A stretch of 64,000 nucleotides of DNA from Nemertoderma westbladi (taxonomy: Eukaryota > Xenacoelomorpha > Nemertodermatida > Nemertodermatidae): assembly GCA_032718475.1 (NCBI GenBank), contig JAUCBJ010002501.1:1-64000 (forward strand). Reading direction: 5' to 3'. A program made the translations under genes and the position numbers. Shown one piece after another: positions 43,004-55,113 of the stretch; position 1 is the stretch's first letter; every line of letters begins with the position of its first letter. The notes below the pieces were generated by a model. It saw only the letters and a program-made list of their open reading frames with translations. It made no database searches and was not told where the DNA came from.

Positions 43004-44588
43004 TAATATGGCTTCGTTCGCATTCATCATGTAATTTTGGGTTGACAACACTATAGGCAGAGAGTTTTGCCATCATAGTAATCTTTACACGGGTTCACAT
43101 ATGAAGATGTAGTTTGGCAAATGTCGCAATAGGTTAGCTTTGAAGAGATCAGGGAATTATCTATTCAAAACAAAGTTAAAAGTTATTACCAATTTTGGAT
43201 AACCCAAAAACGATAAAAATCAAAAAATTCTAAAAATCTTCAGGCTAGGGTTCATCGCCCATGTTATGGGGTTATAGAGAATTATGGTGCATCGCCGGCT
43301 TTACTTATTTAAAGGTAGGGGTCAGTCTTTCCAATCAATTACTTTATATTGCGTCATAAGTCAATAGCGTATTGCTATTGTTACTTAGTTGTTATGTCGC
43401 ATTATAATAATCCATGGCCGTTCACTATGGATTATTATATTACCAGTAAAGTGTTGCGGTACGACGCCATCCTTTGTTATTACAAGGACTATTAAATCCT
43501 TCAAAGCCAAGGTAAATTAAATTATAATAATTCCGTACATAATAATATTTATTAGTATACGTAGCTACAAGTCTTTATTATAGTATTATTAAGTCTAGTA
43601 TTGTTGTAAAGAAAGAAATCTCTCAGTTTTGAATTTCAGAAATGCCCCTCAAAATTAATAATATACTATTTCAATAAAATATTAATTTGATATTGATGGA
43701 CCTATTTTATTTCTTTATTATTACAGAATAACCTTAACACCTTAATAAAGAAATCCAACCCTAAAGACAGTAGTTGCGATGTTGTAACCTCAAACTCTGC
43801 TAAGTATTCAATAGAGGATCATATCAAATGAATGAATAACACCAGTTCAGTTCCGTATCTTACATATTATATTTAGTTACCAAAAATATTTAATAGTAAT
43901 TTATATCAAATGTAATTACATAAATGATGTAAATTCTATGATGATTCATATTAATATAGATTTGAAGATATAACTTACTACTACTACTACTACTAAACAC
44001 TACTGACATAAATGTATGCAAATGTCAAGTCATATCATATTGTGAATAAAATTGCGAAATTGTTTTCGTAATAACAATTTTCATAAAATTGTCCTTCATA
44101 TTTGCGAAAAAATATAGTGTTACTGAAATAATATTTACCGTATTATATTTTACAATTAATTTATGTTTGCCAAATGCTAATAATTGTGTTATTAGTACAA
44201 AATAAAGTGGCTAACACAAAAGGTTTTGTATGGATATCCCACTCAAATTATCTTAGGAAACAAACTGGTCAACCATGTGTTAGGGGTATAAAATTAAACT
44301 CCCTATCTCATGAACGTAAATATCCTTCATGCTTTTATGATGGTTTAGCATTTGCTCATCAACATCAAAGGAGATCCTGTTAGAACTTAACTGTATTTCA
44401 GTAATAATTGTTTTGGTAGTTGTTCTCCTATAACAACATCATACAGCACAAAGCAATTAATTTAATTCTTGTAAGGAGATTACAAATATTATTATCCCGC
44501 ACAATTCCTGTTTCAAACGATTTATAACCAACTTAATTATCACTGGCATTGGATTTTATATTGTGACACAAATGCTCTACGACTACTA
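43004..44588. other. Non-coding spacer of unit B
   Basis: Mirror of the spacer in A (4890-5878 and 7401-7980), without the RT insertion. No supported gene. A (TAC)n tract is near 43978-43995. Confidence 0.6.
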
Positions 44589-44826
44589 CTATCGGCATGC
44601 TGCATTGCAGCTGCATTATATATATTACATTTATATTAGGAATGCTGTGTCGGGATGTCGACAAAATTGCGCAGCCGAAACTCCCTATCCGCATCATCAA
44701 TACCATTCATTGTCTGTTAAGAGGCGTCTGGGAGAAAGTCATGAGCTGTCCGGGCTTGCGAAAGTCATGGGGGGGAGGGAGTTGTGGCGGTGCAACTTTG
44801 TTGATAAGCCGGCATATCATTCTTAA
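44589..44826. repeat. Rearranged non-LTR 3' tails, copy B
   Basis: 44592-44755 matches the RTE-like 3' end in reverse. From GAAAGTCATG the match flips to the forward strand (44764-44826, GGGAGTTGTGGCGGTGCAAC to CATTCTTAA), giving a foldback. Confidence 0.65.
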
Positions 44827-44976
44827 TTCACGCTGCATTGGGCCTGTCAATTGTGGATTGCATGGTGGTGACAAAATGTGGGACTGTGCTGTGCAAATCT
44901 TTAGTTTGTTTAGCACTGTTAGAATTTATAAGTTTGTCTTACAGTGTTTCATAAGATAATTAATTAATGTAGAAAG

Positions 44977-46486
44977 TACGGAGCCCCTAAAGGGACATTT
45001 AAAAAAATTATTTTTTTCGCTAACTCGTACGAACGACATACTAAGTCGTGCGAACGACTTACTAAGTCGTGCGAACGACATACTAAGTCATGTGAAAGAC
45101 ATACTAAGTCGTGCAAACGACTTAACTCACTCGTGCGTAAGACTTAGTAACTCGTGCTTTAACTACTTACTTACTTACTACTTACTTAACTACGACTTAC
45201 TAACTTTACTTTGATAGGCTAAATAATACTGGTAATAAAAGTACAACCTTTTTAGCGGAATTTTCAATTCAATCTACAGCATTGTTGTTGATGGCATTAT
45301 TGGTTGAAAATTTTATTATCGATGTCTGAACGTGCTCTGTTAATATTGACGTCCTTTAACTTAGGCTGACAATACAACCGACATATTGTAGCAAATTATA
45401 ATATATTTAACACATTAATTTTATTGTAACTAAGTCACTGAATTGCTGTATTATCTACGGTTGGGGCTGTTAGATAAGCTGATTATAGTGTCAGGTGTAG
45501 TTGTGTCTCACTATTGTATCAAACAGCTGTAGTCGAAATCTCAGGTTTTGGGGGGAGGTGAGATAGGTCCTACTATTTATAGTATTTTACAATATTGTGA
45601 CTCCACCACAATATTCGATTTAAATAAAGTACGTACCCGTATTTCACTTTCAGGCTCTTGTTTCAAATTTCACTCATTCGCTTACACTCGTTCTTTATAA
45701 AATTAATTCGAATAAGTAATGCTTAACATCCCTAATGAAACCAGTGGGTGCATGGATGGATATACCCGGAAAATGATTTGGTTGAACGTGTATAACACCA
45801 ACAATGACAGTAAAGTTATCGGGGGCTACTTCCTGGAAGCGATAACTGAGAACAAGGGTGCTCCGCGGATTGTTCTTGGGGATTTTGGAACAGAAAATGT
45901 TAGCATTCGAGTCTTTCAGAAGTTCATCCGTAGAGATCACACTGACAATATGCAACAGACCTGTTACATCGATGGCGCGAGCACAGCTTAGGATAATTTC
46001 ATTATTTAGTTTTAAAGCAGATCAAATTAGTCCGTATGATAGGCCTAAGTAAAAGTACGTCGATATTAACAGAGCGCGTTCAGCCATTGATAATAATATT
46101 TTCATCAATAATGCCATCAACAACAATGCTGTAGATTGAATTGAAAATCCCACTAAAAAGGTTGTACTTTTATTACCAGTATTATTTAGCCAATCAAAGT
46201 AAAGTTAGTAAGTTGTTTGCAACGACTTAGTAAGTCGTTCGCAACGACTTAGTAAGTCGTTCGCACGACTTAGTATGTCGTTTGCACGAGTAAGTTAAGT
46301 CGTTCGCACGACTTAGTAAGTCGTTCGCACGACTTAGTATGTCGTTCTTACAGGGTTAGTTAAGTCGTTCTCACGACTTAGTATGTCATTCGCACAACTT
46401 AGTAAGGCGTTCGCACGACATACTAAGTCGTTTGCACCAGTTAGCGAAAAAAAAAAAAATTTCAATGTCCCTTTAGGTGCTCCGTA
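44977..46486 (+). mobile_element. Hairpin-array DNA element with integrase fragment, copy B
   Basis: Ends TACGGAGCCCCTAAAGGGAC and, inverted, TACGGAGCACCTAAAGGGAC. Arrays of AAGTCGTTCGCACGACTT-type units lie at about 45020-45200 and 46205-46445, with inner inverted repeats at about 45230-45370 and 46050-46200. The centre holds the integrase fragment. Total length is 1510 bp. Confidence 0.7.
45719..45991 (+). pseudogene. Integrase-core (rve-type) fragment, copy B
   Basis: 90 residues with GCMDGYTRKMIWL, NNDSKVIGGYFLE and DFGTENV. The first catalytic Asp is kept here, unlike copy A. It stops after DGASTA, before the expected catalytic Glu. It is therefore still inactive. Confidence 0.6.
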
Positions 46487-47196
46487 AGTAAGTGTAAGAT
46501 AATAATATAAATTGGAGATGAGCTGTTGCAACTGTAATCAATGATGTAATGTAAATTGTTTTGTTCAGAAGTGGAAAAAATGAGAAAGAGCGTCACCAGG
46601 GGTTGAAGATAATAAGTGTAAGTAGAAAAATATTACACGAAAATATTACAAATCTTAATGATATTGTATCAAATTTTAAAACATATTCTCACTGGTAGTT
46701 TAGGTTAGCCTCATAACTTTTTAGGTTTTTCTATTTATTAATTATTTTTAACTTAGAAAATTTTTCTGGGTGATGATTCTGATTTACTATTTTCACTTTC
46801 AAACTTTTCACTTTCCAGTGGTAGAGAGGCTCTGAGACCAACTTGTGCTTGAAATATATTATGTCACAAATGCAGTCCACAGCACCTGGTGGTATTTCCC
46901 CAGGGTGCCAGGAATAAAGGAAGATTATGTAGTTGTTATTATTATTTACTGGTAAACGAGTGGGTACCGGTAGCCTAGCTTTGGCAGGAATACTGATAAT
47001 GAAACACAGTCTGGCAGTACCTAACAGTAACCGACTCCGATTTACTGCCTGAATGTGTGCTGTGACATAAACTGAATGTGTGCTGTCGCATATAATGAAA
47101 ATTGAGTTAATTGCTAATAAGCCATTCTATACCACTGGACGTGTATACTGTTAGCCTATGTTGGTTGAATTGCAGCATCATAGAGTGGCCGCAAAT
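46487..47196. other. Non-coding stretch in unit B
   Basis: Mirror of 2346-3046. No supported gene. Confidence 0.6.
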
Positions 47197-47700
47197 AGTC
47201 TAATGTTATTGTGGGCATGAAATCAAAGAGAAATGGAAAACAGATAAATGTCCAGTGTGCCTACAACCACTTCCACCGCCGGATTGCGAACCTACTCTGC
47301 TGCTATCGAAATTTGGAAATTGCTACCAGGTAGGCCTACCAGTACCACGGATTCATTAACTATATCGTGACAGCCAAAGAAGAAATCCACTGGTTTGAAA
47401 CAGGTTGCTGCAGTTCATAGATCGGTAATTCCATGGTCAGAATTGGAAGGTAGTGAAAGTATAATAATGTACTATACATAATATACCAATACCCAAACAA
47501 TGCAGTACTGTTGATTTAGCACCAGAGGTTAAGCTCAAGTGTGACAAGAACAATATTGATGAAGGAGTTACAGTTTATCACAAACTAATCAGAACATTTG
47601 TGGTGGATTTGAAAGAACGTGAAGTCAAATATACCATTGCAGAAAGTGTTTGTGAAGTTCACTCACATTTAAAAGAGCACTACAGTGTTTCTAACAACCT
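47197..47700 (+). pseudogene. Decayed spliced-looking gene, copy B
   Basis: The Cys-rich block (47207-47330), the SELEG block (about 47404-47449) and the block with VKLKCDKNNIDEG (from about 47528) are in the same order as in C. The last block is shortened by a deletion after VCEV. See copy C for the splice-like borders. Confidence 0.35.
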
Positions 47701-48268
47701 TTCATTTGTGCTATGATTATAAAGCTAAAAGGAACAAAGACGCAAAAGACGGTGATTCAGATTTAAAGATAGCATCGTGAACAAAATGCACTTCTAGTGA
47801 AGTAGAGAATGAAGAATCGGAATATGTGTGGGGAATGATATGGCATGGGAAGGTGGTGGTTTACAAAACGTAACTTTATTGTCAGAATATTAATTCCCCA
47901 ACTGCCATTGCTTGTGTGTCAGATCTTCATCTTGTCTGTGGTCATATTAGCTCCAATTCCAGCTCAATGTCCTCCTTGTCTTGCATCAATAATTTTATAG
48001 GTTCAAAGGCTACATTTATTAACATTATAATAATAAATAGAGCAATCTCAAGGAGATATTAAAATTTTAAATAAACCTATGATTTTTAATAAATTCCATA
48101 TTAATAGTGTGATAATCTGTAAGCTAGAGTTCTTTTCACTAGTTCTATTAAATTTAGTAGTGATTAGTAGTTATTAGTAGTTAGTAGTGATTATAGTAGG
48201 TAGCTGTGATTGGTTATTTTTGTATTTGGTTATATTACTTAATATTTGGAATAAATATCTGTAAGCAG

Positions 48269-48308
48269 AAGTGGTCTAAATATAGTAGCTGGATCATGCA
48301 ATCGCGAG
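48269..48308 (+). repeat. tRNA-like remnant, truncated copy B
   Basis: Identical to the first 40 bp of 61912-61964, then cut at ...CAATCGCGAG where the Penelope-like sequence starts. Confidence 0.45.
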
Positions 48309-49640
48309 GTGTCGTTCGACGTTACTCCAATCGAGAAACGCGTGCCGTGGCTTGTCGACACCCCTATGGGAATGGATCTGAACGGGGAAGTGGAGGGGCT
48401 GGGCACAAGGTTGGCGGCGGTCTCCATAGGTATCCCGGACACGGGGGATTCCAACGTGGCGAGAAGGTTATTCCGGGGTGCGAGTGTTGAACCCCAACCC
48501 CCAGGGTATGTAGGAAGCACGAGTACACCCATCGAACAGCCCACCCGGGATGGGGAGGATGTCCTAACTGTGTTCGGGTCTGCTACACCAGAGAGAACTG
48601 GCACCCCAACTAGATACGTTAAGAGAGTCAAGTTAACGGAGCCGATGGGACGACGAATCCCGGGACACGAGAAAGAAAACTCGAGGATTGAGGTCGCTCC
48701 GTTGATCTACAAACCAATGACGGTACCCGCCAGATGGAGGTACCTTGCTCCAGTGAGTGAGGACCCCACCACTGAGGCGGTGATAGGCGAGTTACACAGG
48801 TCCATCGAACATGAGGTTCGGAGTGTAAGTACCACGAAGAGAGCTACGAGGAACCTCTCGGAGGAGCAGAGTAAACTCTTAAGGGAAATAAAGAAGAAGA
48901 AAGCAATCGCGATTGTACGAGGTGATAAAACTGGAAATGTAATAATTGTAGATGAGCGAATTAAACAGAAGGAAATCGGTAGGATACTGGCCGATAAAGA
49001 AACATATCAGGAACTCCCATGGGAACCCACCAGCAAGTACATAGCAGATTTAAAGAAAACTATTCAGGATATGGATCTGGTAGACGGACTGTTGAAAGAC
49101 TTTCTAGTCATGAAACGGCCAAAGATGGGGTACGTATACCTGTTGTTTAAAGACCACAAGGACATCGACCAGTGGATTGTTTGGGAGAAAGAGGATGATG
49201 ACGAGGATGGATTCGACACCATCACACCTAAAGCAAGGCTGAACGTATCCACAGCGGGGACATCGGTTGAGCGCCCAGCGAAACTGTTGAACTCGTGGAT
49301 ACAACCGCTGTTCGGTAGGATGCCCCACTACGCCAGGGATTCATATTCCGTGAAGGAATCCATCCCGAGTGACACCTACCCAGAGTTGACGTTCATGTCC
49401 CTCGATGATATCGACATGTACCCGTTGATCACGTTCGACATAGCCGTGGACGCCGTTACGGCGGCAGTTAAAGAGAACCCCGACTTAGTAGAACGAACAG
49501 GGATTGATGTACAACAGATTATTTTAATATTAAAGTATGTAAACACTCACACATATTTTGAGTTTAACAAGGTTGTTTACGTATTGATAAAGGGGCTCGG
49601 GATGGGTGTCCCAGCGGGTAAGGCGAGATTGCCGTACTAG
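48309..49640 (+). pseudogene. Penelope-like RT, N-terminal and core part
   Basis: 443 codons are open to TAG 49638-49640. After a low-complexity N-terminus comes LSEEQSKLLREIKKKKAIAI with RGDKTGNVIIVDE, the typical block before the RT core, then YVYLLFKDHKD, KARLNVSTAGT, SLDDIDMYPLITFD (the motif A region) and YFEFNKVVYVLIKGLGMGVPAG (the FxFN...GLxMGxP block). A frameshift near 49615 follows. A true start is unknown: the frame opens with GTG at the junction, so the 5' end may be truncated. Confidence 0.8.
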
Positions 49641-50345
49641 CAGTCCATCGTATACACACACACGTCAGTTTAATATCACTGTATGGTGCAATATTTTTTC
49701 AAACATTCGTGGACGATGGTCTGTCCATTTTTGATCATACTGTGCCGGACTTAGTAAAAGATAGTATTACGGAGGATTACAACACTGCCTGTGCGTCTGT
49801 TTATGGGGTAAATAATGTTAAATTCACGTTTGAAGTTTCCAGTACCGGTACAGTATTTTTGGATATGGAACTGTATAGGAACAGTGAAGGGAAAGATCGG
49901 CACAAAAGTGCACTTTAAACCATTGTCAAGGAAACTACGGATCCCGTTTCATAGCAACCACGATACACAGTTGTTGAAATCGGTGGCCAGAGGCCAACTG
50001 TTGAGATTCTAGCGGCTTACAGGGGGTGGATTTAATTATGAGTGTGCGCGAGATAGGTACCTTACCAACCTATGGGTTTCTGGATATCCGATAGAGTTCC
50101 TTGAACGTATCCGGGGTGCATGTTGGGAAAGTAAATCGAGGGTACTGGTAAGCCGGAAGGATGATGATGTGACACGATGTTATTTAGCGATAGACAGGAG
50201 GTTTAAGTCCTGCACTAAGAAGGTGCTTAGCAGGAACAAGGCAGAGTTAGGCAGGAACCAACTCCAAGTAGCAGTAACCAGTAAAGGAGGGTTGAACATA
50301 GGTCACTCGCTGGTGGTAAAGTGTGAGCGCCGTGAAGAGAGGTGA
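49641..50345 (+). pseudogene. Penelope-like RT, C-terminal part
   Basis: The catalytic block reads FVDDGLSIFDHTVPDL (about 49706-49753) and is followed by FTFEVSSTGTVFLDMELY. A frameshift lies near 49900. The frame then holds KPLSRKLRIPFHSNHD, with in-frame TAG at 50010-50012 and TGA at 50343-50345. The downstream GIY-YIG part is in the same phase as this last segment. Confidence 0.75.
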
Positions 50346-50759
50346 AACCGATCCTGTAACCGTAAATGTCTCACGTGTCCGCACATGTACGACCTACAGG
50401 TTCTACCATGGGGGGAACAGGTCAGGGCCTCGTTTAACTGTAGGTCAGCCAACGTACTGTACATAATCACCTGTAAGGACCACCCATGGGGCTTTTACAT
50501 AGGACAGACAGAACAGGAACTGCGGGAGAGAATGAACAAGCACAGATCGATTATCAATGCGTATAGGAAACACCCCCCAATCGACTACACTGAGTTGTCC
50601 GAGTATTTACTGTATGAGCACTTTCGCTGCTGCCCATGGGGCAGCTTTCGGATCTCAGCGTTCAGCCAGTTCAGATCAAACAAGGCTAGGATCCAAGCGG
50701 AAGCCAACTACATTTTCCAGTTTAGACCCCCGTGGAACAAGGGCAGACCGGCTGTCTGA
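50346..50759 (+). pseudogene. GIY-YIG endonuclease domain of the Penelope-like element
   Basis: Opens with a Cys/His linker (SCNRKCLTCPHMYD). The nuclease has VLYIITCKDHPWGFYIGQT for the GIY and YIG strands, then the LRERMNKHR helix with the catalytic-type Arg, and ends with QAEANYIFQFRPPWNKG, which carries the metal-binding Glu. This domain nicks DNA to prime reverse transcription. The domain itself is unbroken, but it is cut off from RT by the TGA just upstream. Confidence 0.88.
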
Positions 50760-51708
50760 TGGAAGTAAGGTCCAGGGGCGCTGAAAAGGTGCAGCTATGC
50801 CGCGCGGCCTACATACAGTACGTGCTTACATACAATATGTTTGTGGATATTTTGCTTGGTAAAACGCTTACACTTAGTTTCAGTTTGCAATTGGGATACG
50901 GTTATACTGTCCGTCCCTAAGTAATGGTGCAAATAACAGACTGTATGACGATACAGATGTTTTATGAGTGTACTGTACGGGTTATTTTAGTGGCCAGAAA
51001 GGTGATTTATGAAATGTAACCATGTTTAGAATTAGGCCAGCTGAACCCGTGCAGTTAGTGTCTTATTGTACAGTATAAGTATTTTTAAAAAAAAATTTAA
51101 AAATTTTTTTAGTTTAATTGTCATATCCAGTGTTAGTTATTTTATTATACAGTATAGTTAATTTAAATTGTTTTTATTAATTGTCATATTTAGTGAGTTC
51201 ACTGTGAGTTTGTTAATTAGATGATTTAACATTACAGCCACGGTTACGCCAGTAATTATGTCTAGGTATATTATATTGCTAGGTGATCTAAGTGTTTAGG
51301 GGGTTAGTTTTTTACACGGTGCTGTGATGCAACTATGCTGCTGTTTGTACCGTAACAAGTCTGGAGACTGTACTGGATGCTAGGCCAGGCCAGTCCCAGC
51401 AAGGCCACATGCATCTGGCTGTCTGGCAGGCGACGCTACATTCAGCAGTGTCTCGTATATTATGATTGTGGTTAATATTTATTTAATTTTGTGTCTTTAA
51501 AGTTCCTGTCCATTGCTGCATTGCCCTATTTCAGAGAGTTTCACTACCGGTAGTAGGCCGTTTTCCCTTTGTTTATTATTGTGATACCCTGATGATGCCC
51601 CGAGGGGTGAAATTGATTGGTATGTTCAGTTATTATTAGTTTTAATTAAATATCAAACGGGCGTATAAAACTCCAACGTTGTTTTATTGTTCGAATTCCC
51701 CCAGTTAT
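50760..51708 (+). other. 3' region of the Penelope-like element
   Basis: Non-coding, with an A/T-rich middle. It contains the hammerhead-like motif described separately. It ends about where the match to copy B (TATTGGTTGATGGCC) begins. Confidence 0.55.
51584..51623 (+). ncRNA. Hammerhead-like motif in the Penelope 3' region
   Basis: CTGATGA (51589-51595), a short stem of CCC/GGG with G-T closing, then GAAA (51609-51612), all enclosed by ATACC and GGTAT. CTGATGA...GAAA is the conserved core order of hammerhead ribozymes, which are known from Penelope-like elements. The helix III and cleavage-site part is not convincing here, so it may be degenerate. Confidence 0.3.
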
Positions 51709-51712
51709 ACTA

Positions 51713-52215
51713 TTGGTTGATGGCCAAATGACATTGAATCTGTGATTAAAATGCTGAGAGAGAACCACATTCTCATAACTAATTGTCTCTATCCTCTCTT
51801 TGACCCCTGTCGCAGTGCATATAGATCTCAATTATATATAGTGTTTCATGGAAGAAGCCTCTGATAGATACAGCAATGAATGACTCTCTGTCTGTGCCAG
51901 TTTTAATTCGTTCACAGTGCTGGTATATATTTTCCTTCTTTCATGAAAATGGCTGTGCCACCTTTGCCTCTCACTGTCATTTTAGGTATGGACAATGGTC
52001 ATGCCTTCAGTGATAGTGAAAAGGCAGTAGTTGTAGCCCTTATGCATTATCTCGTCCCGCATCCCTAGCCAGTCTTCCTGGATGATAAAGATGTCTGGTC
52101 TGTTCATTGTGAGAAAGTTATTAATGTATTGTTTATTCCTGGTATATCCTTGACAGTTATAGGTAGCAATACTGATTTTGGTTATCCATCCTATCCATTG
52201 GGTGTCTCATATCAT
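51713..52215 (-). pseudogene. Family 1 non-LTR fragment, copy C
   Basis: Minus strand. The EN N-terminus (52020-52215, TYNCQGYTRN region, with a 1-bp insertion near 52186 compared with B), the KMTVRGKGGTAIF block (about 51920-51990) and part of the VKERIETISYENVVLS segment (51720-51831). Confidence 0.7.
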
Positions 52216-52374
52216 CAGACTAGGATAATTTATCAACAGTAGTATTAACAATTTATCAAGAGTCTATCAAGCCTGTCTTTAGACTGACTCAAGGTATTAT
52301 TGGATTAATCAAGTTGGATCTTGACTATAATCAGTTTATTTGAGATATATTATCTTTGTTGGATTTGGATAAAA

Positions 52375-52563
52375 TTAGAAATACTTCTCGTTCTTAAACC
52401 ACATGGAGCAACATAAAATGGCTAATACAAGATTTGCCGTCATGTAAATTGTGGAAAGAAAAAGAAAATAAATATTACTCATTTCATATGCTATAGCCAA
52501 AACGTTTAATATTGTACATGGTACCATTGTATTCAACACAATGATGGTTGCTCTTTCATACAT
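52375..52563 (-). CDS. Small two-helix ORF, copy C
   Basis: 62 codons, with substitutions TANLVLAILCC where A has TADLVLAVVCC. It is open as in A and B and lies 69 bp beyond the transporter stop. The function is unknown. Confidence 0.3.
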   Translation of the reverse strand: MYERATIIVLNTMVPCTILNVLAIAYEMSNIYFLFLSTIYMTANLVLAILCCSMWFKNEKYF

Positions 52564-52632
52564 TTAATAACATGCCTACACTACTAACTAATGTACAGGT
52601 TAACAGTATATTATGACGATGGGCTTACTGAT

Positions 52633-53895
52633 TTAATATAGAGTACTCCCTCTAGCTCTAATGATAACTAGATAGCTAATGATTATGATGAGAAATGGAA
52701 CGATGGGAAGACTAATCAATGAGGCAGCTGATTGGAAACCAAAATAGTCATCTAACATTCCTCCAAAGAGCGCACCTATGATGTTTCCACAAGCCAAAGA
52801 TAACCTAACAATTTGTTGAACCAATGTCCGTATATCGACGTTATCTGTTCTGTCCTTTAATGCAATGCGAGTTAGAGTTTCTGTACCGCAACTAATAAAC
52901 AATCCTACACCGACTCCGAGAAAACAGCATCCAAATATTGACAATGGCAGACTCAATGGTAACCCTAGCAACTGTGTTGGTCCAATCAATTGCATGGAAA
53001 TTATTATTGAAACATATCCTATGATGGTGGGATACACTGGGTTTAGAAATGAACATTTCTGCATTACAAAACTCATTGCAAACACGGTTGCAGCAGATGA
53101 AACAACATTCCCCACCATGATCAATCCGATGTTCATTTGTGGCATTTCGTAAACATCATGGACATACACAGCGTAGTTTGCAGCATAATATAGATATGTT
53201 GTTTCGCCAACTATTGTCAAAATCGATAGTGTACTAGTACAAAAGTTGCTAAGCAATGAAATCAAGGCGGGTCTTGGTTCGGTAGATGAAGATCTGTCAT
53301 GTATATTTTCTGGAGACTCGAAACAACAATATAAATTTACAACCAATATGGTAATTCCTGGAATTAAAAATGCTCCTCTAAATCCAATGGTTGTGTATAA
53401 GAATGACCCAAGCACAGGTGCAGACGTCAAGCCTAGTTCAAGCATCACTTGTGAGATTCCAACAACCATAGTTCGATTGTGAGGATATAGATCCATTAGT
53501 AAGCTGAAACTATAGATGTAACTGATGTTTCCTCCAATAGCATCTAAAGTTCTAAAGATAAAGCATGTACAAATATGAACAGTATTGTTGGTGATATCCT
53601 CCACAAATCCGAATGCTGAAAGAGAAAGTGCTCCAAGGATCCCAAACACACCATAGGAGAGGCGACTTCCGAGATTTATAATGGAGTTGCCACATGTGAT
53701 GAATATGATAAGTCGTGCAGCTGGGTATATAGCTAGCACACTACCAGTCATGGTCTTAGACCAGTTACGACCTTCAACAACAATTGGGAAAAAGGAATCT
53801 AAAAGTGCAAAGCACAACCCTGGAACAACCTGTGAGAAAAAGAGAAATCCTGTGAGTATTATTTTCCTGCGGTTGATATCCATTATAGTTATCAT
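52633..53895 (-). CDS. MFS transporter, SLC18-like, copy C
   Basis: 420 codons from ATG at 53895 to the stop at 52633, intact. It differs from A by about nine residues that I can see (V to A in LDAIGG, PHNRT, VMLELGL, NIHDRS, MNIGL, KCSFLNP, LTRIAL, SYLVII and one before the chosen start). The topology and motifs are as described for copy A. The upstream region carries the same MITE as B at 54271-54459. The transporter substrate is not deducible from sequence. Confidence 0.75.
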   Translation of the reverse strand: MITIMDINRRKIILTGFLFFSQVVPGLCFALLDSFFPIVVEGRNWSKTMTGSVLAIYPAARLIIFITCGNSIINLGSRLSYGVFGILGALSLSAFGFVEDITNNTVHICTCFIFRTLDAIGGNISYIYSFSLLMDLYPHNRTMVVGISQVMLELGLTSAPVLGSFLYTTIGFRGAFLIPGITILVVNLYCCFESPENIHDRSSSTEPRPALISLLSNFCTSTLSILTIVGETTYLYYAANYAVYVHDVYEMPQMNIGLIMVGNVVSSAATVFAMSFVMQKCSFLNPVYPTIIGYVSIIISMQLIGPTQLLGLPLSLPLSIFGCCFLGVGVGLFISCGTETLTRIALKDRTDNVDIRTLVQQIVRLSLACGNIIGALFGGMLDDYFGFQSAASLISLPIVPFLIIIISYLVIIRARGSTLY

Positions 53896-54270
53896 TGATG
53901 GACCACCATATAAAAAACACAAGAAATAAAATATAGCACAATATATAACTATATAATACCAGAAGACTTATAAATAACCTACTTTACTGTACTTGTTTAC
54001 ATTTATTTTACAATTATTTTAGGGTTTTCTTTTGGCTAGAGTTATTGGGATGACATCAGAGTGAAGTTCCCCACTGCGAAATAGTGATAGTGAAGAATGG
54101 TCCTACACACAGTGATGTACACTATACCTTTCATGTAAGTATATAGCAAATGTTTAGAATGATCTTGGTAGGTAATATTTTTGTCAACAACATTCTGATA
54201 GAAACCCAACTGGCATCTTTGGGGTTTTTCCTAAAAATTACCATATTCTACATCGGATCATTACTTATTA

Positions 54271-54459
54271 GACCGCGTTCAAATTACAGAGTCAAAGTCA
54301 AAAGACAAATGTAAAACGCATCACATGAAATTTAACTTTTTCTAGAATGCCCTTACGTATTATATTAGGCCTATATAATCTATTATTATTTATTATTGCT
54401 AGCTAGCTATAATTATTTTCTTTTGACTTTGACTGTGACTTGGTAGTGTGAACGCGGCC
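54271..54459. mobile_element. 189-bp TTA-flanked MITE, copy C
   Basis: The same element as 38752-38942, with a mutated left end (GACCGCGTTCAAATTAC). Confidence 0.75.
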
Positions 54460-55113
54460 TTATGCAAAAACAATACGATTTTCGAATCTCAAGTTCGAAA
54501 AAAGTGTTCCAGAACTTTTTTACTCACCATTATTCCAATGGAAACAGCCACGGTTTCAAGTTATAAAGTGTGCTAATCTTAAAGACTATGAACTTTTAAG
54601 GTGAAAGAATTTAAAAGAGAAATTCAATAACACAATTGCATAAACTCATAATCAAATCTAATATATTTAAAAACCATTCATCAATTGCAATAGATGTATT
54701 AAATTCAACTATCTGCCAAATACATTCAAAATACATAATTACATATTTGTCTCCAGCAAAAATAAGTGAGGTGTGACTGGATTTAAAATTGACAAAAAAG
54801 TGTGTCCTATAGCGTTACATCATAGTATTCTCCATAGAGATTACTATGATGTAAGTTCAACAGTAATGGAAATAAATATGTACAATTTAATATATTATAG
54901 GGATGAAATAGGATAAAATGTCTTAACCATTCCTTGCGAGGATTTCTTAATGGCAATTTATATAAAACCCTCAATGATCCTCAACTGGGCATCAGTGTGA
55001 TTATTGATGACAATCGTATTACCACAATACAAAATATTTACTATATACTCCCATGCAAGGTTCAGTGAATAAAAGTTCGTTCAATAAATATGCCGGATTA
55101 TCAGTGAGGTTTC

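Larger units (their letters stand above)
30602..48308 (-). repeat. Composite unit copy B: right arm of the inverted repeat
   Basis: Mirror image of copy A from GCCGGC at 30603 outward. It ends abruptly inside the tRNA-like remnant at 48308, where the Penelope-like element begins. Private insertions are 31956-33377, 35658-36498 and 40687-43003. It carries the longest family 1 non-LTR remnant of the three. Confidence 0.9.
48309..51708 (+). mobile_element. Penelope-like element
   Basis: 3.4 kb between the end of copy B and the start of copy C. It encodes a Penelope-type RT followed by a Cys-bearing linker and a GIY-YIG endonuclease, the hallmark order of endonuclease-bearing Penelope-like elements. 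Its codons are richer in G and C than the neighbours. No clean target duplication or terminal repeats are visible, and both borders coincide with breaks in the repeat unit. Confidence 0.85.
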
